DNA of 19,561 nucleotides from Candidatus Falkowiibacteriota bacterium. Its GTDB lineage: Bacteria > Patescibacteriota > Patescibacteriia > JACRDY01. A model generated the notes under the pieces. That model made no database searches and had not been told where the DNA came from. It worked only from the letters and a program-made list of their open reading frames with translations. A program made the position numbers and the translations under genes. This document shows positions 8,256-14,536 of the stretch, piece by piece; the first letter of the stretch is position 1, and the number at the start of each line of letters is the position of its first letter. Location of the stretch: positions 1-19,561 of the forward strand of contig JACRDY010000030.1 of the NCBI GenBank assembly GCA_016218485.1, in the 5' to 3' direction.

Positions 8256-9116
8256 TTATTCGTGTTCACTGCTAATTTTACCGCCAATCGTCCGCAAGTC
8301 CGCGAGAAACCGCTTGGCTTCGGCCGCGCTCGGCGGCTTACCATGCCAGGTATAGTCAAACTCAATTTCAGGCACGCCCCGGCCGGGGATGGTGTTGGCA
8401 ATAATCACCGTCGGCTTGGTGTACATCGTCTTGGCTTCTTCGCAGGCGTCCACGAATTCCTCAATATTGTGTCCGTTGATTTCAATGACATGCCAATTAA
8501 AGGCCTTGTATTTCTCGACGAGCGACTCGAGTGGCATCACGTCCTCAGTCATGCCGCTGATTTGGATATTATTCCGATCAATAATGGCGGTGAGGTTGCG
8601 CAGTTTGTACTTACCGGCAAACATCGCCGCTTCCCAAATGACGCCGCAGTCCTGCTCGCCGTCACTCATCACGCAATAAACCCGAGATTTCTTGTTGTCC
8701 AAGAGAAGACCATAGGCAATGCCGCAGGCCTGACCCAGTCCGTCGCCGAGCGGCCCGGACGTGGTCTCCGCGCCCGGCAGACGCAGCCGCTCCGGGTGGC
8801 CCTGCAGGCGCGTTCCCAATTTGCGGAGCGTCAATAATTCTTTTTTGGGGAAATACCCGGCCTGCGCCATGGCGGCGTACCGTACGGGACACAGGTGCCC
8901 GGCCGAGAGAATCAGCCAATCACGCTCCGGCCAGTTCGGCTGCTGGGGACGGTGATGCAACACATGAAAATAAAGCGCGGCAAAAATGTCCGCGAGGCCC
9001 AACGGCCCGGCGGTGTGTCCGCTGCCTGCCGCCAAGAGCATGGTAACAATATCCTGCCGGATCGCATTGGCGATTTTTTCCAGCTGGCGGACTTTTTTGT
9101 CGTGAATGTCAGGCAT
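8256..9116 (-). CDS. transketolase, N-terminal subunit (thiamine diphosphate-binding)
   Basis: The 286 aa are counted from the ATG at 9116 (MPDIHDKKVR); a TTG at 9128 gives four more residues and is less likely. It binds the diphosphate end of the cofactor through SDGEQDCGVIWEAAMFAG (151-168), with Asp152-Gly153, and Asn183 in DRNNIQI. The substrate histidines are in AGSGHTAG (His34) and SAGHL (His74). It pairs with the C-terminal subunit just downstream. A 168-bp spacer with a strong palindrome separates it from rpe upstream, so the operon may be processed or partly terminated there. No Shine-Dalgarno is seen. Confidence 0.92.
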   Translation of the reverse strand: MPDIHDKKVRQLEKIANAIRQDIVTMLLAAGSGHTAGPLGLADIFAALYFHVLHHRPQQPNWPERDWLILSAGHLCPVRYAAMAQAGYFPKKELLTLRKLGTRLQGHPERLRLPGAETTSGPLGDGLGQACGIAYGLLLDNKKSRVYCVMSDGEQDCGVIWEAAMFAGKYKLRNLTAIIDRNNIQISGMTEDVMPLESLVEKYKAFNWHVIEINGHNIEEFVDACEEAKTMYTKPTVIIANTIPGRGVPEIEFDYTWHGKPPSAAEAKRFLADLRTIGGKISSEHE

Positions 9117-9192
9117 AGAAATATACAACTACGAATTATTTAACCCCTACGAATTACGAATCTAAACGACCCTACAAATAAGACAAAAATTG

Positions 9193-9299
9193 GAAATTAG
9201 ATATTAGAAATTAAAGACACAACCCGTAGTCGTTAACCAGGGTTTTAAAACCCTGGTTAACTCAAACGCTGCTTTAGGCAATTTCTAATATCTAATTTC
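9193..9299. repeat. nested inverted repeats between rpe and transketolase
   Basis: The outer arms at 9193-9212 and 9280-9299 are perfect 20-bp complements (GAAATTAGATATTAGAAATT). Between them lies a perfect 30-bp palindrome at 9232-9261, centred on GGGTTTTAAAACCC. The right outer arm supplies the last codons and stop of rpe. There is no T-run after the palindrome, so it is not a classical terminator. An mRNA processing site or REP-like element is possible. Confidence 0.8.
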
Positions 9300-9935
9300 T
9301 AATTTCTTGTTTAGGTTTTCTAAATTCTCCTTAACACTAGTATTATTAAAAATCGCGCTACCGACGGAAACCGCATCCACGCCATAACTGAAGACCTGCT
9401 GAATATTCTCCGGCTTTACTCCCCCGTCAATCGCCACCAGCAGGTCGGGCTGCCACTGTTTAATCCGCCGCGCTTTCCAGAGCGCGCGCCGCCGCAATCG
9501 CTGTCCCTGACTGCCCGGCTCTACGGCCAAGAGTAATACTGCCGTAATCTGATGCAGGTAGGGTTTGAGTTTTCTCGCCGGCGTGTTTGGCTTGAGCGCC
9601 AGGCCGACTTGCAAACCCAGATCATGGGCTTGATTTAAAACTGCCGCGCTGAACCCGCGTGATTCCCGGTGAATATACACCCGCCGGCAGCCCAGGCGCT
9701 GGCACAAGGCCAAATACTGATCCGGCTCCTCCACCATCAGGTGCGCTTCCCAGTTTATTTTGGTAAAGGCGGAAAAATTGTTCAGTGCCGTCAGATCAAA
9801 CGACTGTTGCGTCACGAAGACACCATCCATAACATCAATCTGCACCCAGTCAGTCAAACCAACCAGCGCGCTGATTTGGCTCTTGGCTTGCTCGGCGCTG
9901 TCCGTCAACACGGCGGGAATAATCTGCTGGCTCAT
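9285..9935 (-). CDS. rpe: ribulose-phosphate 3-epimerase-like protein, divergent active site
   Basis: The expected role is the interconversion of ribulose 5-phosphate and xylulose 5-phosphate in a TIM barrel. The 216 aa have the family length and retain Asp34 of IDVMDG, His65 of EAHLMV, and Asp170 of AIDGGV (the acid/base pair Asp34/Asp170 and one metal ligand). Two usual residues are changed: the N-terminal Ser (iaPS) is Ala8, and the first metal-binding His (LHxDVMDG) is Gln32. The phosphate loop NPGFGGQ reads EPGSQGQ (139-145). Its start is 3 bp after the rpiB stop. Activity with an altered metal site, or a related sugar-phosphate epimerase, is possible. The C-terminus KLEIRY is encoded inside a repeat. 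Confidence 0.8.
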   Translation of the reverse strand: MSQQIIPAVLTDSAEQAKSQISALVGLTDWVQIDVMDGVFVTQQSFDLTALNNFSAFTKINWEAHLMVEEPDQYLALCQRLGCRRVYIHRESRGFSAAVLNQAHDLGLQVGLALKPNTPARKLKPYLHQITAVLLLAVEPGSQGQRLRRRALWKARRIKQWQPDLLVAIDGGVKPENIQQVFSYGVDAVSVGSAIFNNTSVKENLENLNKKLEIRY

Positions 9936-9938
9936 AGA

Positions 9939-10424
9939 TTAACGAAAATTGCGTTTCTCAATGGCCTTTATCTTATTGACCCGCCGATGGTGCCGAGCCG
10001 CAGATGAAAACTTCCCGGACAAATACGCTCGGACTATTTTCTTAGCCTGATCGTTAGGAATGCCAACACCTTTAAACTGCCGCTGCACCTGCTGCCCACC
10101 CGCCAGACAAATGACGTTCACGTCATCATGCTCTATTGCCAGCACCGCTTCGGCCACGCTCCTGACTGAAGCCGCCCGGATACCCTTGACCTTATTAGCG
10201 GTAATACAAGCGCCCTGGGCTGAACCACAAAACAGCGCTCCCCGGCTGCTTGTGTCTTTGGCAACGGCCCGAGCGACTTTCACGCTAAAATCCGGATAAT
10301 CGTCATTTTTGTCCAATTGAATATTGCCCAAATCTTTGCAAACAAAACCCTGACGAACCAAATAAGCTTTCATTGTCTCTTTCAGGGCAAAGCCAGCATG
10401 GTCGGCTCCAAGATAAATTTTCAT
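9939..10424 (-). CDS. rpiB: ribose 5-phosphate isomerase B (RpiB/LacAB family)
   Basis: This enzyme interconverts ribose 5-phosphate and ribulose 5-phosphate. The 161 aa (family ~150) start with GADHAGFALK (Asp8-His9) and contain the catalytic cysteine Cys66 in FCGSAQG, ITANKVKGIRAA, and the late ARHHRR phosphate-contact region. The usual GTGxGM loop reads GSAQGA, and the HNNAN motif reads HDDVN (99-103), so it is somewhat divergent. It is the first gene of the pentose phosphate cluster. An extended -10 ends 6 nt before its ATG, predicting a leaderless transcript. Confidence 0.88.
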   Translation of the reverse strand: MKIYLGADHAGFALKETMKAYLVRQGFVCKDLGNIQLDKNDDYPDFSVKVARAVAKDTSSRGALFCGSAQGACITANKVKGIRAASVRSVAEAVLAIEHDDVNVICLAGGQQVQRQFKGVGIPNDQAKKIVRAYLSGKFSSAARHHRRVNKIKAIEKRNFR

Positions 10425-10430
10425 ACCAAT

Positions 10431-10439
10431 AGTATAGCA
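10431..10439 (-). promoter_or_regulatory. extended -10 promoter of the pentose phosphate operon
   Basis: TGCTATACT on the minus strand follows a T6 run. Six bases (ATTGGT) separate it from the rpiB ATG, so the first nucleotide of the mRNA should be at or very near the start codon. Confidence 0.65.
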
Positions 10440-10450
10440 AAAAACACGAA

Positions 10451-10516
10451 AACATTAAAACACGCCGTTGTTTTAATGTTCTAGTGTTTTTATGTTTTAA
10501 TGTTTTAATGTTTTAA
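10451..10516. repeat. inverted and tandem AT-rich repeat between divergent promoters
   Basis: Perfect 12-bp arms AACATTAAAACA (10451-10462) and their complement (10469-10480) flank a 6-nt loop. Three exact tandem copies of tgttttaa follow at 10493-10516, ending against the TTGACA box of the plus-strand promoter. Confidence 0.75.
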
Positions 10517-10544
10517 TTGACAAAAAAAACCACCGTGATATACT
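10517..10544 (+). promoter_or_regulatory. strong sigma-70-type promoter of the riboswitch transcript
   Basis: TTGACA (10517-10522) is 16 bp from TATACT (10539-10544), with TGA just before it as an extended -10. Transcription is expected to begin near 10551. Confidence 0.8.
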
Positions 10545-10565
10545 GAAAATACCTTGACAGTTAAC

Positions 10566-10680
10566 TATATCCAGAAGAGAGCGAGGGATTTGGCCCGCTG
10601 ACCTCTCTACCAACCTAGTTCGCCACGGCGAAACAAGGTGGTCCTTCCAACCCGCGAGCACCTGCTGCGGGACAGATACG
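10566..10680 (+). promoter_or_regulatory. SAM-I (S-box) riboswitch aptamer
   Basis: The core follows the S-box consensus in order. First is the P2 arm AGAGAG, then GAGGGATTTGGCCCGCTGA, then the closing CTCTCT. CCAACC follows, then a P3 hairpin (GTTCGCC/GGCGAAaC, 10618-10634), then AAGGTGGTCCTTCC, then a P4 hairpin with CCCGC (10651-10655) and GCGGG (10668-10672), then the P1 3' strand GATA. The usual GCAACC...GGTGC pair appears as CCAACC...GGTGG, a compensatory change that keeps the pairing. P1 is short (TATC/GATA). The element lies between a strong promoter and a terminator upstream of a SAM-utilising enzyme family. Ligand binding is inferred from the consensus. Confidence 0.82.
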
Positions 10681-10701
10681 CTCGCAAACGAGAAAAACCG
10701 G

Positions 10702-10735
10702 AACTTCTTCTCAATGTCGAGTAAGGAGTTTTTTT
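10702..10735 (+). terminator. riboswitch expression platform: intrinsic terminator
   Basis: AACTTCTT-CTC pairs with GAG-T-AAGGAGTT (one bulge), followed by seven T. The upstream segment GAGAA (10690-10694) can pair with TTCTC (10708-10712), and AGAAGAG in the aptamer can pair with CTTCT. Both would compete with the terminator's 5' arm, so they are candidate antiterminators. Confidence 0.7.
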
Positions 10736-10800
10736 GTTATTCACAGAACTCAAACAGACGTTTGGGTGTAACCGGGCGACACGCCCACTGGAGGACTCCC

Positions 10801-11640
10801 GTGCCAATAGTACAGCTCTACCTGGTGACTGATTGTGGCGGATCCGATCGGGGACGGTACGACATCGCCGTCAACCGATGTTTCCACCCCCACCACGTCT
10901 CAACCGGCTTCTTCGAAACCCAGAGCATGAACACGCTCCACGCGGGATTCGTCACCGCGGCCCATGTCCTCTCGACGATTGACCACTTCGGCTCCTTGAG
11001 AAAGGGAGAGCTGATCGGCGTACTGGACAACGCGGCGCCGCGCCACGGCAGCGAAAATGGCAGAAAGTTGCGGGGTAATGCCCGGCATCTGGCGGGAGAG
11101 GAAATTTACGCCCTGCTCCTCGACAACGGGGTCTGGGTCATCGGGCCGAATACCGGTTTCAATTTCTACTTCCTATCCCCACGGATCAAACAATCTTTCC
11201 TCGTGACGGACACTTCCGGCATGAGCACCCCGTTCCGATCCATGGAAGTGATGATCCCGGCGCTGGCTGAAGCCATGGGGCTCAGAACATTTCCCAACAT
11301 TCAGGTGGAGCCAAAGCCATTAGTGCTCGAAGAACCCGAACCCGGTCTATACGTGGCTGACTGGGACAATCACGGCAATCTCTACATCGTGGCGATCGGT
11401 CAGGACAATGTTCCCTTTCCCAGTCTGGGAAAACATCGAGTATTCCGCATTGGCGACAATATCGCCCGCCTGCGCCACGTCAATGGGATATTCGCCGGAG
11501 AAACCGGCGAACCGACTCTGACCACCGGCAGTCTGAAACTCAACCACAAACCCGTTCACTACCTGGTGGTGGTCGGCTCCAGCGCTCGAGCGCTCTTCGG
11601 CAACCCAAACGTCGGTGCTCGAGTAATCATCGAGGAATAG
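10801..11640 (+). CDS. SAM hydroxide adenosyltransferase (SAM hydrolase/chlorinase, DUF62) family protein
   Basis: The family attacks SAM with water (or halide) to give methionine and adenosine. From the GTG at 10801 (279 aa) a Shine-Dalgarno GGAGG lies 6 nt upstream. The longer frame to ATG 10714 is rejected because that ATG is in the terminator loop. Family landmarks appear in order: LVTDCGGSDRGRYDIAV at the N-terminus (TTDFG..D), IGVLDNAAPRHGSENGR where the family has VDPGVGtpR, VIGPNTG (114-119; VGPDNG), FRSMEVMIPALAEAM (TFHGRDxFaPaAA), then a C-terminal barrel with DWDNHGNLY and VVVGSSARALFG. The DPGVG motif is degenerate, so the reaction may differ. The gene is monocistronic and preceded by a SAM-I riboswitch, which independently supports a SAM link. 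Confidence 0.7.
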   Translation: MPIVQLYLVTDCGGSDRGRYDIAVNRCFHPHHVSTGFFETQSMNTLHAGFVTAAHVLSTIDHFGSLRKGELIGVLDNAAPRHGSENGRKLRGNARHLAGEEIYALLLDNGVWVIGPNTGFNFYFLSPRIKQSFLVTDTSGMSTPFRSMEVMIPALAEAMGLRTFPNIQVEPKPLVLEEPEPGLYVADWDNHGNLYIVAIGQDNVPFPSLGKHRVFRIGDNIARLRHVNGIFAGETGEPTLTTGSLKLNHKPVHYLVVVGSSARALFGNPNVGARVIIEE

Positions 11641-11693
11641 TTCAAACACATAACACACCCAATTACTCGCACTGCATCGACAACGATACAAAA

Positions 11694-11724
11694 AGAGCGC
11701 CCACACTGGACGCTCTATTTTTTT
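11694..11724 (+). terminator. bidirectional intrinsic terminator between convergent genes
   Basis: AGAGCG (11694-11699) pairs with CGCTCT (11711-11716), with CC/GG pairs inside. T7 follows on the plus strand, and a run of A before it gives T5 on the minus strand. It serves the SAM-enzyme gene and probably also the helicase gene. Confidence 0.8.
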
Positions 11725-11754
11725 ATTACTACTCAAAACAAAAAATTTGAATCA

Positions 11755-11822
11755 TTACACCCTTTGAACTTTATCATTTGGTATTGATTTGTCATTTGGA
11801 TTTTGAACTTTGAACTTTTTTA
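11755..11822. repeat. AT-rich degenerate repeat tract
   Basis: This is made of units such as ctttgaacttt, catttggtattgatttgt and catttggattttgaact. It shares attgatttgtcattt and tcatttggattttg with the tract at 1917-2093. No gene is seen. Confidence 0.65.
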
Positions 11823-11829
11823 TGTATTC

Positions 11830-13104
11830 CTATCTCCCCCGCCGCCGTCCCCCACCGCCCGGTCGCCGGCCAAACCCGGCGCTCCTAAAACTATTACTAC
11901 CAACATAGCCACGCGGTCGGCGTGATCGGCGGTCGCCGGTATCAAAGGCCGCTGAAGCGGGAAAGGCCGCCGCCCGCAAACCTGCTGGCAGCGCGACAGT
12001 CCGCAGGGTCTGCCGAATCAATTTTTCAATCTGTTTGACGTCCGCGTGCTGATCCGGGGTGACAAAGGAAATGGCCTTGCCAAACCGATCGGCCCGGCCG
12101 GTCCGGCCAATCCGGTGGACATAGTCTTCTGACTGTTCCGGCAGGTCAAAGTTAATGACCAATGAAATCCCCACCACATCAATACCGCGGGAAGCAATGT
12201 CCGTGGCCACGAGAATCCGGTACTTACCGGACTTGAAGCCATCGAGCGCGTCCCGGCGCTGGGCCAGCGACCGGTTGGAGTGGATCTCCACGGCTTTGTG
12301 GCGCAGCGCCAGCAGCGCTGAAGTAATCTTTTTGGCGCCGTACTTGGTGCGTGAAAAAATCAGCACAGTACCGGGATTGTCAGTCAATATTTTTTTCAAA
12401 AGGCCCATCTTGTCTTCTTTCCAGACAATGAACAGTTCCTGCTCCACGTTGGCAGCAGTCTCGCCGGACGGAGCCACTTCAATACGGAACGGCGAGCGCA
12501 TATAGCGCACGGCCAGTTCGCCAATGGCCGGCGGCATGGTAGCCGAGAACAGGAGCGTCTGGCACTCTTTGGGCAAGACCTCCAGAATTTTCTTGATCTG
12601 CGGCATAAAGCCGATATCAAACATCCGGTCGGCCTCGTCCAAGACAATAATTTTGACCGTGTTCAAGGTCACCGTCTTCTGCTGCAGGTGGTCAATCAGC
12701 CGGCCCGGCGTGGCGATAATGACATGCGGTCGACGGCGCAGATCGCGCGTTTGATTATTCATACTAGCCCCGCCAATGACCACCGCGGTTTTCAGTCCCA
12801 GTGAACTGCCGACTTTTCTGAATACTTCCTCAACCTGCAGCGCCAAGTCACGGGTCGGCACCAGGATCAAACTTTGGCCTTTGTGCTGCCCCAGGCGCTG
12901 AATCATGGGTAAGGCAAAAGCCAGGGTCTTGCCCGTACCCGTCTGCGCAATACCAACAATATCCTTGCCCTGGAGAATGGGCGGGATCGCCTGATGCTGG
13001 ATCGGCGTCGGCGTAATGAATTTTTGCTTAACTAAAATAGCTAAGAGTGAAGGCGCCAGACCCAGATGATTAAAATCCGGAGCACCGGCAATGTGCTGTG
13101 TCAT
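11830..13104 (-). CDS. DEAD-box ATP-dependent RNA helicase (RhlE-like)
   Basis: This unwinds RNA duplexes, with likely roles in ribosome assembly and RNA decay in the cold. All motifs are present in 424 aa: a Q motif with TPTPIQ (31-36), Walker A AQTGTGKT (53-60), PTRDLA (83-88), TPGRL (132-136), DEAD (156-159), SAT (187-189), IFSRTK (249-254), TDIASRGID (301-309) and HRIGRTGR (330-337). The last ~35 residues are a basic Arg/Gly-rich tail (GRRPGGGGRRRGR), an RNA-binding extension. It is transcribed from the promoter at 13208-13235 through a ~95-nt structured leader. RhlE, CsdA and SrmB subtypes are not separable here, but the short length and tail resemble RhlE. Confidence 0.93.
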   Translation of the reverse strand: MTQHIAGAPDFNHLGLAPSLLAILVKQKFITPTPIQHQAIPPILQGKDIVGIAQTGTGKTLAFALPMIQRLGQHKGQSLILVPTRDLALQVEEVFRKVGSSLGLKTAVVIGGASMNNQTRDLRRRPHVIIATPGRLIDHLQQKTVTLNTVKIIVLDEADRMFDIGFMPQIKKILEVLPKECQTLLFSATMPPAIGELAVRYMRSPFRIEVAPSGETAANVEQELFIVWKEDKMGLLKKILTDNPGTVLIFSRTKYGAKKITSALLALRHKAVEIHSNRSLAQRRDALDGFKSGKYRILVATDIASRGIDVVGISLVINFDLPEQSEDYVHRIGRTGRADRFGKAISFVTPDQHADVKQIEKLIRQTLRTVALPAGLRAAAFPASAAFDTGDRRSRRPRGYVGSNSFRSAGFGRRPGGGGRRRGR

Positions 13105-13107
13105 AGT

Positions 13108-13142
13108 AAAAAATTAGTGACCCGAGGTTCTACTCCGGTCAC
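13108..13142 (-). terminator. attenuator-like hairpin plus T6 in the helicase leader
   Basis: GTGACC (13117-13122) pairs with GGTCAC (13137-13142), with an inner GAG/CTC and one internal mismatch. On the minus strand the stem is followed after 3 nt by TTTTTT (13108-13113), only 3 nt before the helicase ATG. A second small hairpin (GGCG/CGCC, 13179-13193) lies upstream in the leader. It could act as a conditional terminator or hide the start codon. Confidence 0.55.
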
Positions 13143-13207
13143 CAAGAGAATATGACACTAGAAAAGATTCGAGTCGATGGCGTTAAAGTCGCCAAATGAA
13201 TAGCTAC

Positions 13208-13235
13208 AGTATAGCAGATTCAGTGGAATTGTCAA
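13208..13235 (-). promoter_or_regulatory. strong extended -10 promoter of the helicase gene
   Basis: On the minus strand TTGACA (13235-13230) is 16 bp from TATACT (13213-13208), preceded by TGC. This is the same geometry as the riboswitch promoter at 10517. Confidence 0.8.
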
Positions 13236-13239
13236 CCTT

Positions 13240-13316
13240 AAAACACAGATAGCACAGATAATCACAGATGGGCACAAATTTGTGTGATCTGTGATTATCT
13301 GTGCTATCTGTGTTTT
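13240..13316. repeat. 77-bp perfect hairpin of cacagat repeats
   Basis: The arms 13240-13269 and 13287-13316 are perfect 30-bp complements. Within each arm the unit cacagat recurs every ~10 bp, and the loop contains its own palindrome CACAAATTTGTG (13273-13284). It sits between the divergent helicase and greA promoters and contains no gene. Confidence 0.9.
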
Positions 13317-13346
13317 TTGAAAAAAGCTGGCCAACACGCGACAGCC

Positions 13347-13355
13347 TGGTATAAT
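13347..13355 (+). promoter_or_regulatory. extended -10 promoter giving a leaderless greA mRNA
   Basis: TGGTATAAT has a perfect -10 with TG extension. Six bases (GACCTT) separate it from the ATG at 13362. There is no good -35. Confidence 0.7.
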
Positions 13356-13361
13356 GACCTT

Positions 13362-13862
13362 ATGCAAATCCCCAAACGCAAACCCAGCAAATACGCCAAT
13401 CAAGAACAAGACCCGCATATTACGCCGGCCAAGTTTAGCGAACTTAAGCGGCAACTGGAAAAACTGAAAAATGTCAGCCAGCCCCAGGCGATTGAAGAAA
13501 CTAAACGTCTGGCGAGCTTGGGCGACTTCTCGGAGAACGCCGAGTACCAGCTGGCTAAAGGGAGGCTGCGCGGTATCAACAACCGGATGTTGGAGATTGA
13601 AGAGTATTTAAAACGAGCGGTGATTATTGAATCACACCATAATGCCGACAGGGTGAGCTTGGGCAGCACCGTAACCGTTGAAGTCAATGGCCAGCACAAA
13701 ACCTACCAAATCCTCGGCTCGTCCGAAACTGACCCAAGTCAAGGTATTATTTCACAATCCTCGCCGCTGGGCAGCGCGCTCTTAGGTAAACGCCTCGGCG
13801 AGACTGTTACCGTACCGCTCGCTAAAAATATGGCAGAATACACAATTGTCAGGATTGAGTAA
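13362..13862 (+). CDS. greA: transcription elongation factor GreA
   Basis: GreA enters the secondary channel of RNA polymerase and stimulates cleavage of backtracked RNA. The start ATG 13362 gives 166 aa (family ~158) and fits the promoter; an upstream ATG at 13284 lies inside the hairpin repeat and is rejected. An N-terminal coiled coil covers about 23-88, with the tip GDFSENAEY carrying both catalytic acids Asp55 and Glu58. The C-terminal FKBP-like domain is about 95-166 (VSLGSTVTVEVN, ISQSSPLGSALLGKRLGETV). A basic ~20-residue N-terminal extension (PKRKPSKYANQEQ) is longer than in model GreA. Confidence 0.93.
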   Translation: MQIPKRKPSKYANQEQDPHITPAKFSELKRQLEKLKNVSQPQAIEETKRLASLGDFSENAEYQLAKGRLRGINNRMLEIEEYLKRAVIIESHHNADRVSLGSTVTVEVNGQHKTYQILGSSETDPSQGIISQSSPLGSALLGKRLGETVTVPLAKNMAEYTIVRIE

Positions 13863-13896
13863 ATCATTCTTTTGCAAAAAATGAATACCTTATAAA

Positions 13897-13924
13897 TTGA
13901 CAGCGCTACCAACAATGGTATGCT
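13897..13924 (+). promoter_or_regulatory. promoter of the small membrane protein gene
   Basis: TTGACA (13897-13902) is 16 bp from TATGCT (13919-13924), preceded by TGG. It has the same architecture as the promoters at 10517 and 13208. The leader is about 50 nt and ends in a strong Shine-Dalgarno GGAGG at 13971-13975. Confidence 0.65.
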
Positions 13925-13980
13925 AATAATAGCAATACAGAACGCGCGTCCACAACTCAAAAAATAGCCTGGAGGGTACC

Positions 13981-14439
13981 ATGAATGGCCAACAAACCAT
14001 TCAAGCGGCAGAGCATTTCGCGAGGCTACAAGCAAGAGTGAAACTGGCGAGAGCACAACAGGCGCAAGAAAGGAGAAAGCGTCTCCGGGCGCAACTGAAA
14101 TGCCTGAAGTCTGTCTTCCCCTACTATGCTGCGGCGATTGTCATTGTCGCCATCCTCTATGCCGTCAAGGGTGATGCGGCATTGGCCATCAAGCTCGCCA
14201 TTCTGTTCATCGCTCTGGCGGTCAGCGTCATCGGCTGGCTGACCATCAGGATGCTGAAAAAGCAAGCGGCAGCGCCGCCCCGATTGGCCAGAGTCAGCGA
14301 GCGCTACGCGCCATCCGCTGACGCAGAAGCTCGCGGTAGAGACGCTGTCACCAAGCACGACCGCGCGCCAGCGGCTAAACCAGGCTCACCGCCACCAATA
14401 AGCATGCTGCGCAAAAGTGACAGAGGCTCTCACGCCTAG
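13981..14439 (+). CDS. hypothetical protein with two transmembrane helices
   Basis: I do not recognise the family. The 152 aa consist of a basic, Gln/Arg-rich helical N-terminus (about 1-43, rich in A, R and Q, likely amphipathic or coiled), two hydrophobic helices (about 46-63 VFPYYAAAIVIVAILYAV and about 68-92 ALAIKLAILFIALAVSVIGW), then a basic, Pro/Ala-rich cytoplasmic-type tail. The start is well set by GGAGG 5 nt upstream and by the promoter at 13897. The gene is monocistronic, with its own terminator. It could be a small envelope or stress protein; no function is claimed. Confidence 0.7.
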   Translation: MNGQQTIQAAEHFARLQARVKLARAQQAQERRKRLRAQLKCLKSVFPYYAAAIVIVAILYAVKGDAALAIKLAILFIALAVSVIGWLTIRMLKKQAAAPPRLARVSERYAPSADAEARGRDAVTKHDRAPAAKPGSPPPISMLRKSDRGSHA

Positions 14440-14459
14440 GACCAGACCGCGCCATCAAG

Positions 14460-14493
14460 AGGCCCGAGCGAACATCATCTGCTCGGACCTTTT
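14460..14493 (+). terminator. intrinsic terminator of the small membrane protein gene
   Basis: AGGcCCGAGC (14460-14469) pairs with GCTCGGaCCT (14481-14490) with one mismatch around an 11-nt loop, followed by TTTT. Confidence 0.75.
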
Positions 14494-14536
14494 CAAATCT
14501 AAAGCCCATGCTCAATCTAACGCCGCCACTCCATTG

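Noticed and set aside
10714..10800. An ATG-started extension of the SAM-enzyme frame.
   Set aside because: The ATG is in the terminator loop and the extension crosses the leader. GTG 10801 has a good GGAGG and aligns with the family N-terminus.
13240..13316. Periodic cacagat units considered as a CRISPR array.
   Set aside because: The units are 7-10 bp with no unique spacers, and the whole is a palindrome. No cas gene is present.
13284..13361. Upstream extension of greA.
   Set aside because: It is encoded by the hairpin repeat and crosses the -10 box. The family-like protein starts at 13362.
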